DNA from: Lenzites betulinus
Lineage: Eukaryota; Basidiomycota; Agaricomycetes; Polyporales; Polyporaceae
Direction of reading: 5' to 3'
Assembly (NCBI GenBank): GCA_022264855.1
Contig: JABYQU010000007.1
Coordinates: 372,001 to 436,000, forward strand
DNA length: 64,000 nt
How positions within the stretch are numbered: position 1 is the first letter of the stretch; each line of letters begins with the position of its first letter. Shown here in pieces: positions 11,171-22,316 of the stretch. The notes beneath the pieces were generated by a model. The model was not told the DNA's origin, did not search any database, and saw only the letters and a program-made list of their open reading frames with translations. A program made the translations under genes and the position numbers.

Positions 11171-13233
11171 ATGAATTTCTCTTCGTCAGACATCCACTCT
11201 TTCTGGGACATCTCTGCCCAGCAGCCCGATTCGTTCTCAGCAATCCCCGAGGACGATTTCCTCGCCTTCCTCCAGAAGCAGTTCCCTGCCGCAGTCGGCC
11301 CCAACGCGCCCCTGTCGTTCGATAACCCCGACGGCGTCGACCCCCAGAGCATTTCCTCGTTCCCCCCGCTCAACAACAGCCCGCCGTCTAGCGACAGCAG
11401 CCCCAGCCCGCCCAGCACCACCAACGAGTCCAGTCTCTCACGGAGACAATCAGGGGCCTTCAGCAACCCCCCTTCGGCAACCGGCGCCGATCAGCGCAAT
11501 GGGAACAAACAATCGCAGGAGGATGCTTCTTTGAAGCGCAAGGCGTCGGAAGACAACGACAGTGACGACGAGCCTCAGGCAAAGTCGCAGCACACTGGAT
11601 GTATGTCGTTGTAAACCCGATGATCCGAAACCCCGTTAAGCTCTTCATGTAGCGGCTGGCTCGTCGAAAAAGGGCAGCTCAAACAGCGCACGCCGCAAGT
11701 CTGGCACTCCACAAGTAAGTCACATCGTGGTCCACAGCCCCCCCTTCTGATCGCTCAACGTCTTCGCAGGATGAGACTCGCCTTCTGAAGCGCAAGGAAC
11801 AGAACCGCGCTGCTCAACGTGCCTTCCGGGAGCGGAAAGAGAGGCACGTCAAAGATGTAGGTATACAAGATCGATCATCAATGGCAGCACGCTGACCGAT
11901 CGCCGCACAGCTTGAGGATAAGGTCGCAGCCCTCGAGGCAAAGAACCATATGTCGGAGCAGGAGAACGAGAATCTCCGCGAACTCCTGCAGCGTCTGCAG
12001 AATGAGAACATGATGCTCAAACAGGCGGCGTTCACTTTCACCGCTCCTCGCAATAATGCCACCACCAACGGTACGAGCACCGCGCAAAACTCGCTGAACA
12101 ACAACCACAATATGCAGTTCAACTTTGCGTCGCCGGGCGCCGGTCCGAGCAAGGCCCCCGTACAACAACCGCAAGCAGCGCAGTCGCACTTCGATCTGAA
12201 CTTCAACTCACTCATTCCGTTCGACCCGAACACCCTCAATGTTGCAGAGGACTTCGGCGACATGGACATGAACGTGGACTCGTTCCCCTTCACCGGCACT
12301 TACAAGACGATCGCGAGCAATCCCATGTTCACATCGTTTGCGGAACCGTCGCCGTCCGACAGTCCGCCGCTTCTGCCGAACGCAAATCAGCAATTTACGC
12401 CTTCGTCCTTCGATTCATATGCGGATCATTGGACCCCACCGACGGACAGCAGCCAGGATGCCCTGGAGCAGCTCTTTGGCGGCAGCTTCCTCTCACCTAG
12501 CCATAACAGCGTCTCGGACTTCCAAGCACTCTTGGCCAGCTCGCCGAGCTCAATCTCACCTGTAATGCACAATCTGCGCACGCCCTCGTTGTCGTCATCG
12601 TCGTCATCGCCGGCAGGCGCGACAGGAGCGTCGAGTCCGCAGACAGCGACCGGCAGCCCAGCGCTGCACACCTTGGGCGAATGCCCCAAGACGAAGGAGC
12701 AACTAGCCAAGGCGGTCGTCGAGGGCGGCCAATCGAGCTTTGTGCAAAGCCCCACGCCGGGAAGCGCGTCGACCCCGAGCGACAAGGCAAGCCCGAGCGC
12801 CGGCGCGGCGTGCGAAATGCCGTTCGCCCCTGTCCTGAAGAAGTCGTTGGGCGATAACGGGGCGGGTCCTTTCGTGACCTGCAAGGGCTCGAGCTTCCCC
12901 AAGACGGAGAAGAGCGACAAGAACGTGGAGGTGCTGACGGCGTGGCGGAGCATCACGTCGAACCCACAATTTAAGGTTGGTCCCTTTCTGCTCCTGCTCA
13001 TCCCGTGTGCTGCGCGCGCTGCGGCGCAGGGGCGGTGGGCATGTTATGTTGTGTTGACCAGTGTTGCTCACGCATGGTTGTGGGCCCAGGATGTGGACAT
13101 CAACGAGCTCTGCTCCGAATTCACGAGCAAGGCGCGCTGCGACGGGACGAAGGTCGTGCTCGAGCCCGAGGGCGTGCACCACATCATCGAGACGCTCGCC
13201 GCGCGGCAGGCGCAGGCACAGGCGCAGAAGTGA
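11171..13233 (+). CDS. AP-1-like bZIP transcription factor (Pap1/Yap1 type)
   Basis: Redox-regulated nuclear activator of oxidative-stress and detoxification genes in fungi. Five exons (11171-11600, 11653-11714, 11770-11856, 11911-12975, 13090-13233) join in frame to 595 aa. The basic region NRAAQRAFRERKERHVKD carries the Pap1/Yap signature NxxAQxxFR and runs into a leucine zipper (LEDKVAALEAKNHMSEQENE and on). The middle is Ser/Pro/Asn-rich. Cysteines sit in a probable n-CRD (GECPKT, GAACEMPF, FVTCKG). The C-terminal segment NELCSEFTSKARCDG has the C-x8-C spacing of the Yap1 c-CRD, which overlaps the nuclear export signal and forms disulfides under peroxide. The ATG follows a pyrimidine-rich leader. 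Confidence 0.93.
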
Positions 13234-14720
13234 GGCTCTGGCCGGCTCGCCACCCGCCCCGTGCTGCCGCCCCTTCCGCCTCTTGCCTCACAGGTTGCGT
13301 CATGGCCCGTCTCTGTCCCCATGGCTCTGCGCCATCCACGGTTCTCGGCCTCTGCCCGGTATGGATGCGGCCTTCTAGGCTTCGGGCCCCCAGCACGGTA
13401 TCCGCAGGACCGCGCGCGCGCGCGCTGATGTGTGCGCGCTCGTCTCTCTCCTCTCTTCCCCCTCCCTCCCTGCCTCCCTCACTCTGTCCCGCCTCGCCTC
13501 GTAGCATCGTCATCCTCTCTCTGTCGCTCGCATCACGTACTGTACCAGGACGGCCCAGCATCATCTCACATATTCACCATCCCTCATCGCATCGCATCAC
13601 ATCGCATCTGCATCGGCCGCACTCTTCGCGCACGGCATGGAGCGCGGCGCGCCAGGTACGTCGAACGGCATTCGGGACGCACGGGCGACGCGGGCACATT
13701 CAGCATTCAATACTCAGGGCGTGTGGCTTTCCCGGCCACTAGGCTAGGCTGGACGCGCTGGCGTCCACATCCTCCGCGGCATCCATTGAACCGTTCACGT
13801 CCGGCTGCCGAGTCTGCTGGAGCGTCCGTCCGTTCGTTCGCCGGGGACACCCAACCGCACGTCAGCCGAGCACTCCGCGCGCCCACGCCACGGCCTTGGA
13901 TTCTGCGATTCAGCGACATGGAGCACGGAGCACGGTACATAGAGGGGCGCACGGCCGCCATGCAATAGTGTTCGGTGCTTGTGGGGGGTTGGGAGCGCGG
14001 CGCCCCGCGCGCGCCCACGCCCGCGTTCCTTTTCCCCGGCGCACGCTTCTTTTCGTGCGCTGATCGCGCGTCGCGCCCCTCCTGCTCCTGCTCCTGCTCC
14101 TGCTCTGTGCTCGCTCTGGTGTCGTCGAGCCGTCCCTGCCGCTCGTGTCTCCGTGGTGTGTTGTGTTGTGTTGTTGCCGTCCCCGCCGCTCCTCTACGTC
14201 TGTCTGTATGCAGCTGTGTTATTGTCTCTTTCCGTTTCCCCTTACCCTCTTATCCCTTATCCCCATCCCCTAACACCCCCCCCTCGCCCCTCCCCTCCCC
14301 TTCCCGTCCCCGTTTCTTCTCTTTTCCTCGCCCCATCGGCCGCGGACCGCCCCGTCGCGCCCCGCCCCGCCCCGCCCGTATCGAGTCTCGCCCCGAGAAC
14401 GCGTCTGGTTGTGTATTGTATATTCTATCGTAGCGTACGTTCGCGTAGTCGCGTAGTCGCGTTGGGCGCGCGCGGCGCGTCTTGCTGCCGGCTCGGTCCG
14501 TGTCTCTGTCTCCGTCTCTCTGTATGTGTCTGTTCTCGTACTGTTTCGTACTGGCGTGGAGTGGTGTGAAATAAATGAAGTGCGAATGTCTTTGGGGAGA
14601 GGGACTTGGAAGGCGTGGAACGAACTCGGAGTACTGGGTGAGGAATGTTTGGGAGGATTGTAATGCAGTGCAGGTTTGGCGGCGCACTGAGTGCTCCCGC
14701 CCCTCGCTTTCTTACTGCTT
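13234..14720. other. Intergenic, CT-rich plus strand
   Basis: Holds the bZIP 3' region, then pyrimidine-rich sequence (about 13.43-13.52 and 14.0-14.4 kb) and GC-rich runs. No exon chain could be supported on either strand. Confidence 0.5.
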
Positions 14721-14723
14721 AGG

Positions 14724-14866
14724 TCGATCCCGTCACCTATGACACTATGCGTTCCGTGTACCCGTGGATCGCCTACGAGCACGCGGGACACATGCAGCGC
14801 GGCTCCGGCGCGTTCCTCAAGTTCGCGCTCCGGAAGGTGGACCAGGACGCCGACCGTTCTTATTAA
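14724..14866 (+). pseudogene. Orphan C-terminal exon or gene fragment, family unknown
   Basis: After an acceptor-like TTAG, one frame reads VDPVTYDTMRSVYPWIAYEH and continues GHMQRGSGAFLKFALRKVDQ to a stop at about 14866. The composition is clearly protein-like, with aromatic residues and a basic tail, but no upstream exon in frame could be found within the preceding kilobase. I do not recognise the family. It may be the 3' end of a gene truncated by rearrangement. Confidence 0.35.
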
Positions 14867-15085
14867 AGGACCTACCTACACGCTGGCAGAACATCCCCGA
14901 CGCGGTATTGGGTGTTCGTAACGCCCCTTTTGCTCGATAGTCTCTTGTACAACAATATTTTCTCAGCGCCTACACAGCTACATGGCTTCGAACGCGGACC
15001 CGCTACCAGGCCACCACTCGCCTAGGGTATTTGAGTGACAGGTACACACGACGCCAGTGGAAGTGGGTGCAGCGCCCAGCAGCGC

Positions 15086-15943
15086 TCAAGACGCCTTCTT
15101 CGCTCCAGCGCCAGCGCCGGCGCCCTGGCCGAAGTAGTACCGCTTCCGGCCGATGCCCGCGAACCACGCCAGCCTGCGGGGGGCCCGTGTCAATGCCCGG
15201 CGTCGATCGAGAACGAGGAGGGGGGGAGGGGGAGGGGCAAGGGGGAGGGGGAGGGGAGGGAGGAAGGGGGACGCACCGCATGCTGAGGAGGAAGACGACG
15301 AAGGTGATGTTCCCGTGCGTCATCGAGTTCCAGCGCGCGAAGTCGTATTTTTGCGCGTCGGGGAGGCCTGCGAAGGACCACAGGATGCTGCAAGTTCACA
15401 GGCAGCCTGCGCGTCAGCACGGCGGACGCGTGCGAGAGAGAGAGAGAGAGACGGTGCGTACTGCGTGACGTCCGCGAGCGCGAGCGCGGTGAAGCTCGCG
15501 CCGAGGATGCGCTCCTGCGCGGCGGGGTTGTGCGGGAGCGCGTCGCGCACGGCGCGGAACACGAGGGTCGAGATGAGGCCGAGGAGCAGGTAGCCTGTGT
15601 GTGTGTATGTGAGCTTGTGTGTATGTTTGGCGGCGTGGATGTGATATGGTATATGAGGCGCTGCACTGACAGTTTCCGAGCTGCCAGATCGCCATGGTCG
15701 TGCGCGCGTCGGTGAGCGACGCGGGGGTGGGGGTCCCGTCGGGGATGAGCTCGTGGTGGAACCACGCGGCGCCAGGGAAGACCCACGCCATGACGGCGGG
15801 CAGCATCGTTGAGACTGCGTGGAGTTAGTGAAGATGTGTGAGCGGAGTGACTAGGCAGGTGTGGCGCGCGTACATGGCTCGATGTGCAGGAACAGGAGCT
15901 GGTAGACCCCGGGGAGGGCGGGGAACTCTGAGATGATCGGCAT
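15086..15943 (-). CDS. Small multi-pass membrane protein, DUF7704-like
   Basis: Five exons on the minus strand (15874-15943, 15671-15814, 15462-15594, 15277-15387, 15086-15173) join in frame to 181 aa, starting MPIISEFPALPGVYQLLF. Four hydrophobic segments are visible, around PGVYQLLFLHIEP, MLPAVMAWVFPG, CYLLLGLISTLVF and ITFVVFLLSM. Conserved-looking stretches are DARTTMAIWQLGN and RDALPHNPAAQERILGAS. This matches my memory of the fungal DUF7704 family, whose function is unknown. Intron 4 is an extreme C/T tract on the coding strand (G-rich on plus, about 15.21-15.27 kb) and intron 3 contains a (TC)n run. Confidence 0.75.
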
Positions 15944-17723
15944 GGTGGCTAGTAGTGGTCTACCGAGAGGTCAATTCGTTGTGAGCTAATTAGGCCTTGG
16001 GGTGTGTCCTTCTGCGAGCTGTCGCAGCTGGTTGTGTTACGGTACGAGGCCTTGGTGGCAGTATGAGAGACACGCTCGCCGTCGCCGGTTACCAGACCGT
16101 GGCAATGGGTCCGCGAGCGGCACGCCGAAACTCCCACACGGAGAGTCTTGGTTCCTGGTGTGAGCCCCGATTTGGCAGGTCTGCAAGTTCGATGTTTGAG
16201 CGCTTCACGTCCGCGCTCCGCGCTTGTGCTTGAAGGACTTTTCTTGCCACGTTCAAGCTAGATTATCTGTGTCATATTCTCCATATGTGGTGATTGACTT
16301 CGATACTAAAGCAATGACCCCCAATCTTTCGACTAAGCTCATGAGTTAACGTGTGGTAAACCGCGTGGCTGATCGTGTGGTTAACGCATCGTGTTGTGGT
16401 TAGAGCTGGGATCGTCTCGATTTGCCCTCGTCATGGGGACACACTGATTCTGAAAAAAGCTCTCAGTAGTACGGGTAGCATAGCAATACAAGCAGGGTAC
16501 AGAACAACACGAGAATATGGCGGAGAGGGTACAACAGACGTGGGATTATCATGAAGGTAATGAAGGGAGGGAGAGAGCCATGCGGATCGTTGATAGTGTG
16601 CCAGGGTTTAGTGAGGTCCTATTGAAGGGAGAACCCATAAGCCAGCGTCTTGTAGCTCAACGGACAAGAGCACATACCGTAGCAGCCACTCGTGTCCGAA
16701 CGCGGCGCGTGCGTGGCGACGAGCGCGAGGATGTCGAGGGACGACAGCTCTCGGCCCTCTTCCGTCGCGGACGTCAGCTCAGAGTCAATTTCCACTGCCG
16801 CGAATAGGCTCTGGGTCGCAGTCGAGTGCTCAGAGCTCGTCGCGAATTGCTCCCCGCTGCGAATCGTTGGCGTTTCGGTGGATGCGTCGTCGGGTAGGAG
16901 AGATGCTTCAAGTTCGTCCAATAACAGGGCCGTCTTCCTGGACACCTGTACAGTGCAGACTAGGATGATGCTAGTGTTATGCATGATGTGGAGAGGAAGA
17001 GCGGAGTGAAGAGGCCTGGAGAGGGTGGTGGGCCGGTGAGGGTTTAAATGGGGGGACAAAGCGAGCGCCTGAGACAGATGAAGTCAAGCGGAGCGTGCTG
17101 CGGAGTTTTCTGACCGAGCTGCCTTCCGCTTTGAACAATGAGCAACTGAGTTATCGATGTATCCGGCATCGCTTGATCAATCCACGGCGGAGCGACTGAT
17201 GTTGACCCTACACCCTGCCGCCGTACGGACTATAACTGGATAATCGCACATACCGACTGATTCCTGGTACCCTGTCCTTCAGGTTCTGACATATGAAGTG
17301 TAAGTAGCTTGATTGCCCGCAGCATAAAAAGGGTAGGGAGAAGCTTAAAAGCGTCGGGGCGTAGAAATACCGGTCCAAGCTGTCGTACACCACAGACCCG
17401 ATGCTATAGTCCGAAAGGGCAGCCAAGTAGCTCCCTTTGACTTCGGATACGGTAAACTTGAGGCGGGAACATCGACATGCTTATCATCGAGCCCCGAGCG
17501 CAAATCCTGACGCTAGGAGCGGAATGGAAAATCTATCCTGGCGCGTTAGCGATATAAACTTGACGAGGCGTAGTGGTCCTTACCCCCTCCGGAGTGAACG
17601 GGGCATCCAAGATAGCTACCGGCGCGGAATGTTGCGATGCGGATCTATATGAGATATACTATGTCGCGTGGGTCAGCCTGACGTCCCTCCGATGCGAGAT
17701 AGAACACTGACCCTCCGTTCGTT
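15944..17723. other. Intergenic region with one candidate exon
   Basis: No gene model is convincing apart from the candidate minus-strand exon described separately at 16675-16954. The rest has short random frames. Confidence 0.4.
16675..16954 (-). CDS. Candidate internal exon of an unknown protein
   Basis: Minus-strand frame beginning after a good acceptor (TGTACAG) reads VSRKTALLLDELEASLLPDD, then a Ser/Thr-rich part, then AVEIDSELTSATEEGRELSS and LDILALVATHAPR, before a plausible donor (GTATGT). The amino-acid use is protein-like. The next downstream stretch (LTKPWHTINDPHGSLPPFIT) would fit as a continuation but is one base out of phase with the best splice sites. Family unknown; the gene may be broken or mis-sequenced here. 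Confidence 0.3.
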
Positions 17724-18077
17724 TCAGGTATACATGCTTTCGTCGTCACTATCCCGATCATATCTCTGCGTACTAGGGTGCAAATCACCCCGCAACTCGA
17801 CGCGCACGATTAAACGCCATGGGACCATGATTTGTCCAACATAACGGCCTTCGTGGCCATCGGGCCCTGCATCTGAGCCACCACGGTACTCATCTGCATT
17901 GATGAGTAAGATGTTAAGCTGTTTGTCGGTCCCTGCGAATGTCCCGATGAAGATGCGCCCGTCGGTCACGGAAATTCGCAGGGTCTGTTTGAGCAGCCCC
18001 ACGAGTCGCTCCACGTTTGCAGTTGGTTGGGTTGTACGTGGTGCGCGTGCGGCGGTGGCAACGGGGGGTGAAGACAT
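17724..18077 (-). CDS. NAA38: NatC auxiliary subunit, LSM-domain protein NAA38/Mak31-like
   Basis: Single-exon gene of 117 aa. Small Sm-like subunit of the NatC N-terminal acetyltransferase, which acetylates Met-hydrophobic N-termini at the ribosome together with Naa30 and Naa35. An N-terminal Pro/Ala/Thr tail leads to the Sm fold: VGLLKQTLRISVTDGRIFIG (Sm1) and VGQIMVPWRLIVRVEL (Sm2), with an insert around EYRGGSDAGPDGHEG. The chosen start (MSSPPVAT) gives a normal length; an upstream in-frame extension is possible but unlike the family. It lies head to head with the CofD-like gene, 187 bp apart. Confidence 0.85.
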   Translation of the reverse strand: MSSPPVATAARAPRTTQPTANVERLVGLLKQTLRISVTDGRIFIGTFAGTDKQLNILLINADEYRGGSDAGPDGHEGRYVGQIMVPWRLIVRVELRGDLHPSTQRYDRDSDDESMYT

Positions 18078-18264
18078 GGCGGCCAAGACCAAGATGTTGT
18101 TGGTCCACGTTCGGACCACGTCTTGCGGCGCAATCGAGCGCCAAATATGTACGTAGACTCTTGTCTTCAATCATGACTTTTCTACCTGTGCTTGCCATCG
18201 CCTCCAGACCGTGCATATATACGCTGGATACACTTGAATAGCTCTGCACTGTCTTCCCGTGTCA
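18078..18264. promoter_or_regulatory. Short divergent promoter between NAA38 and the CofD-like gene
   Basis: 187 bp separate the two start codons, so regulatory sequence is presumably shared. No clear TATA box or known operator is visible. Confidence 0.5.
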
Positions 18265-20256
18265 ATGAGCTACTTCACACTGTCCCCCAATCCCCCTAAC
18301 TCGGGTGCGGATAGCCCTGGCTCATCTGTCTTTGACTTGCCCATCCAACCTGGAATCCCCCGACGACTCCTGACAGACAGCCCCATGCTATACCTGGACA
18401 GTCTACGGAGCTCTTGGGGTCAACCTCACACGAGGACACGTCGTTTGTAGTCATCTCTGGAGGGACGGGCTGCAACTCGATCTGCTCCGCCTTCGGCCAC
18501 TCAGCCTGCTACATCCTGCCGGTTTCTGATGACGGAGGGTCTTCGAGTGAGATTATACGCGTGTTGGGCGGGCCATCGATAGGTGCGCTGTACGCTGGGA
18601 CACACTGGCATACAAGGCCCTGATGCGGAGAAGGTGACATCCGTTCGCGCTTGGTGCGATTGATTCCTTCTGTCGACCCATCCTCCCCTTTGGAGGCTAT
18701 CCGGAACCTACTTGCATACCGTCTTCCTGCCCAATGCACGGAGAAGGAGGCTCGCGACGAGTGGAGAGACATAGTGGAAGGACGGAGCAAGCTTTGGTCG
18801 GGGATCCCGAACGACCGTAAGGAAATGATTAGAGGTATGTCGCACTTAAATTCTGCGCTTTAGCAGAGGACGAACCCGTTCAGGTTTCTTGGTGCATTTC
18901 GAGAGCGAAATCCTGAAGCGAGCACACAAGAGTTTCTCATTCGTGAACGGGAGGTAACATACACCAGCTCTCCAGCCGACGAATTTTGCTGAACACTGTA
19001 CAGCATAGGCAATTACTTCCTATCAGCCTCGCAGGCATTCTTTAGATCGCTCCCGTCCGCCATATTCCTTTTCTCGTCTATCACCAACAGCCAGGTATCT
19101 GTCGTTACCATATGCGGTTCACAAGTTATACGCTGATCTGATTCCTAGGCTGACATTCTCCCTGTGATAGTAACAAACCATACAGTGACCATTGCAGCGG
19201 AGCTGGTAGGCCTATAATTCGCTCTGGTGGAGGTCCCAGCTGATGTGGCTCCCAAATGTGCAGGAGAATGGGGAACGGCTGGTTGGGCAATGCGAGATAT
19301 CTCATCCCGTCCGCCAGGAGTTGCGCATCGACGTATCAGCCGAGTCGGAGCCTGCATCCCCGGTAGATCCTCTGGACGGCACCCTCCCCCGTAGCCGGAA
19401 CGTGCTTTTCCAGTCCGAGGGCAAGCACCACTATGAACCACTCGGTGCTCGCATAGCACGTAGGTCTAATCATTATCACCTCTAGTCTTTAACGTAACGG
19501 CAGGACAGGGCTGTTTTACATCAACGCGTATGGCAGCGAGATCCATCCGTCGCCGAACCCGGATTACATCTCCTCGCTTTCGCGGCACGACGTGCTTGTG
19601 TACTCGTGCGGATCTTTGTGGACGAGGCAAGCATACGCACGATGCGGCGCCGATAACCCTTCTAATCGAGCGATGACAGCATCATGCCCTGCCTCGCGCT
19701 AAAGGGAGTAGCGAACGGTATCGCGCGCTCGCGTTCACTGAAGGCAAAGATCCTGCTCCGTAAGTGACCATGCAGCGTGGTGTATGGGCGTGGGGCTGAC
19801 TGAATCTCAGTGAACTCCGCCAACGACAGGGAGACTGATGGATATACCGCCGTCGACTACATACGGTCAGGCTACTCCAGCTGACCCTGTCTGACAGCGG
19901 AACTGACGAGCATGTTGCAGTACGATCACGCGCACGCTCAACGATGGGCATCATGCGCAGACGTACGGGGGCCTCAGCAAAGCGGATACTACCTATCCCA
20001 TCTCGGCATTTATCACCCACCTGGTATACTTGAAAGGCACTACAGTGGACGTTGATGTGCGCGCCGCCACCGTACGTACTTCCCCCAACGGCAACCGTGA
20101 CTGCGTCAAAGGCTCACCACTTCGATGTAGGCACTTGGAGTACGATGCATGGAGGTGGACGGATCACTCGACGAGCGTACCCAGCTACCTCAGTTTGATG
20201 CGGCATGCGTATCGCGCGCCATCCGCGATATCCTAGATAGTATGCGAGAGGAATGA
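18265..20256 (+). CDS. CofD/UPF0052-family protein
   Basis: Fungal member of the CofD-like (UPF0052, YvcK-related) Rossmann-fold family; the eukaryotic role is unknown. Twelve exons give 472 aa: 18265-18327, 18381-18582, 18634-18834, 18884-18953, 19004-19094, 19149-19205, 19264-19463, 19504-19626, 19680-19759, 19811-19865, 19921-20071, 20131-20256. Motifs: VVISGGTGCNSICSAFG, ILPVSDDGGSSSEIIRVLGG, DIRSRLVRLIP, SFVNGSIGNYFLSASQAFFR, VTNHTVTIAAEL, FYINAYGSEIHPSPNPDY and HDVLVYSCGSLWTS. The intron at 19627-19679 starts GC, a GC-AG intron. Intron 1 uses a weak donor (GTCTTT); without it the frame shifts by one base near 18415, so the N-terminus is the uncertain part. Confidence 0.88.
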
Positions 20257-20669
20257 ACACGTTCCGGACTTGGATGGCTTGCTGCTCCCAAGCGCCTGCT
20301 TGTCTAGACCTACTAAGTTCGCGCTTCGAAGTTCTAGTACCGGCGCAGTGGACACACTTCAATGTCTATACCCTGAGAAATCTCGTGCAAGCGAGGCGTC
20401 ATATAGCATCCCATCATTGCGGCTGGTCGGGTGACCCTTCACTGTATGGCCTGCGAAAGAGTTCGAGGCGAGTCTAGCACGTAAATAGACATGAACGGTA
20501 CGAGCCCGCGAGTCACCTCTCTTTTACCCCGTCCACGACGACCTCGATGAGCGCGGTGTGAACACCGACGATGGCGACAACTGGACCGACATTTGTATAT
20601 ACCCCGCATCCCCCGCATAACCCCCATGCCTCACGGCACCACGTATACGGACACGAGGCCGAGCCCAGA
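20257..20669. other. Intergenic, 3' region of the CofD-like gene and 5' side of the next gene
   Basis: About 410 bp; no exon or RNA gene seen. Confidence 0.5.
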
Positions 20670-22036
20670 ATGAGATCCATCCTGCTGTCCGGTGCGTGTC
20701 CCGGTTCTAATGCCCCCACGCCTATCTGCCTTCCATTTGCTGAGTATGAAACTCCCATGCACACCCATGCGCCCCGCGTCCAGGAGGCAGCAGGTCTGCC
20801 GCCTCTGCGCGCAACGGAGACCAGGAGGCAGCGTCGCGGACTGATAACACGCCAGCACTCACCGGCACCCGCGAACGGCGCACACCAGCACGCACGCCCC
20901 CCGGCGTGGCAGCAGGCCAGCGTGACGAGCATGCCCTAGGCGGGACTGAAAGACGGTCGAGCAGCGAACGAGAATCGGCAGAGGCGCGTCCATCTTCCTC
21001 CGCGTCCCCTTCCGCTTCCATACACCTCGAGGAGGACCTCGCGGCCGCCCTCGCCTCGACCCCCACCCCCGAGCCCACGATGCCCCACCGGCGACCGCAC
21101 ATGTCGCTCGAGCTGCCCGCACACGAGCCCGGCGCGGGCATCGACGTGCTGTACGACGCGGACCACAAGCTCGCGCTCGAGGGCACCTCGCCGAAGCCGT
21201 GCATCGTCCCCGGGAACGCGCTGCACCTGATCGACGACGACCCCGACGCGCCGCGCTCGCAAACCCCGTCCTCCATCATTATCGTCGCGGGCGAAGCGGA
21301 CGAAGGCATCTTCGACGCGGAGGGTGATGTGGATGGAGAACGAGAGAGCACGGGAGAGGATGGGCGAGCGACGTCGCAGCCGCCGGGCGGACGCCCTGCG
21401 GTCCCCCGCGTGCGGTTCCGCTCAAGGGTGCGCATCACGTCTGGGGTGCACCGGCATCGGCACTCGATAACTGCGAATGGCACGCCGACGCCGTGCTCGT
21501 CTGTGTCGGACTCGCCGTCGTCCTCGATATCAGCCCCGCTGCGTTATCAGGCCGACGAACACGGAGCGTGGGGCCCGTTGGGCAAGCGGCTGAGTGCGTA
21601 TGCGGCGGGCGGAGGATGGCCACGGCGCACGCCGGTATTGCAACAGCAACAGGTCCAGGTGGCCCCTCTTATTGGCCCGGCACCGGGAGGAAGGGCGCGG
21701 GGCGGGAAGACTGCGCGCTCGTACAATGAACGCACACCCCTCATTCGTCCTGGACGGCAGCGGTCGTACACGGAGGAAACGGAAGAGGACGAGGAGGCAC
21801 GAGCGGAAGAGCTGGCTCCAGAAGAGAGGGCGCTGCGTGCGGCTGCGTTGAGGAGGGAGGAGGAAGCGGTCTTTGGGAAGTGGCCGTGGCGGATATTCAA
21901 CAGACACGTAGGTCTCACAGCCTTGTCTGACAAGCTTGCTCGCATCCTGACCCCGCGCTTGCAGTGGTGGTGGTGGCATGTTGAACCGGTGCTCTGCTGC
22001 TGCTGTGCCGACGACTCCGACTACGAGGAATTCTGA
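20670..22036 (+). CDS. Unknown protein with acidic coil and CCCC C-terminal tail
   Basis: Proposed exons 20670-20691 and 20784-22036 (424 aa, starting MRSILLSGGSRSAASARN). The first exon is inferred from a donor and acceptor that join in frame; the long second exon is well supported by codon use. It is Ser/Pro/Arg-rich and probably disordered, with an acidic Glu run (SYTEETEEDEEARAEE), an NERTPLIRPG stretch, then an aromatic/basic segment WPWRIFNRHVGLTALSDKLA and a tail ending WWWWHVEPVLCCCCADDSDY. The Trp/Cys cluster near the C-terminus suggests membrane attachment, possibly by palmitoylation (inference). No recognised domain. Convergent with chorismate synthase. Confidence 0.65.
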
Positions 22037-22316
22037 CAGGGTCGTGGACTTGTTATTTTTGTCGCATTGTATTCCCCATAGGTCAGGATGGTCTCTCCTC
22101 TCATTCACTCTCGTCTGCCGACTCTCGACTCGATCTCGCTCTGTTAACCCTTACGACGCGGGCCCGCTGCTGCACTGTAGACTACCCAAGCTGCGCTGCT
22201 GCACTGATGTATTCTATCGCTCTACATGCTGAGTCGATACCCAGGACACATACGACCACCTCGTCGAAATGATTTACACACATGACGGACTGCTTCTCAC
22301 GCTGATTTCGGTTTCT

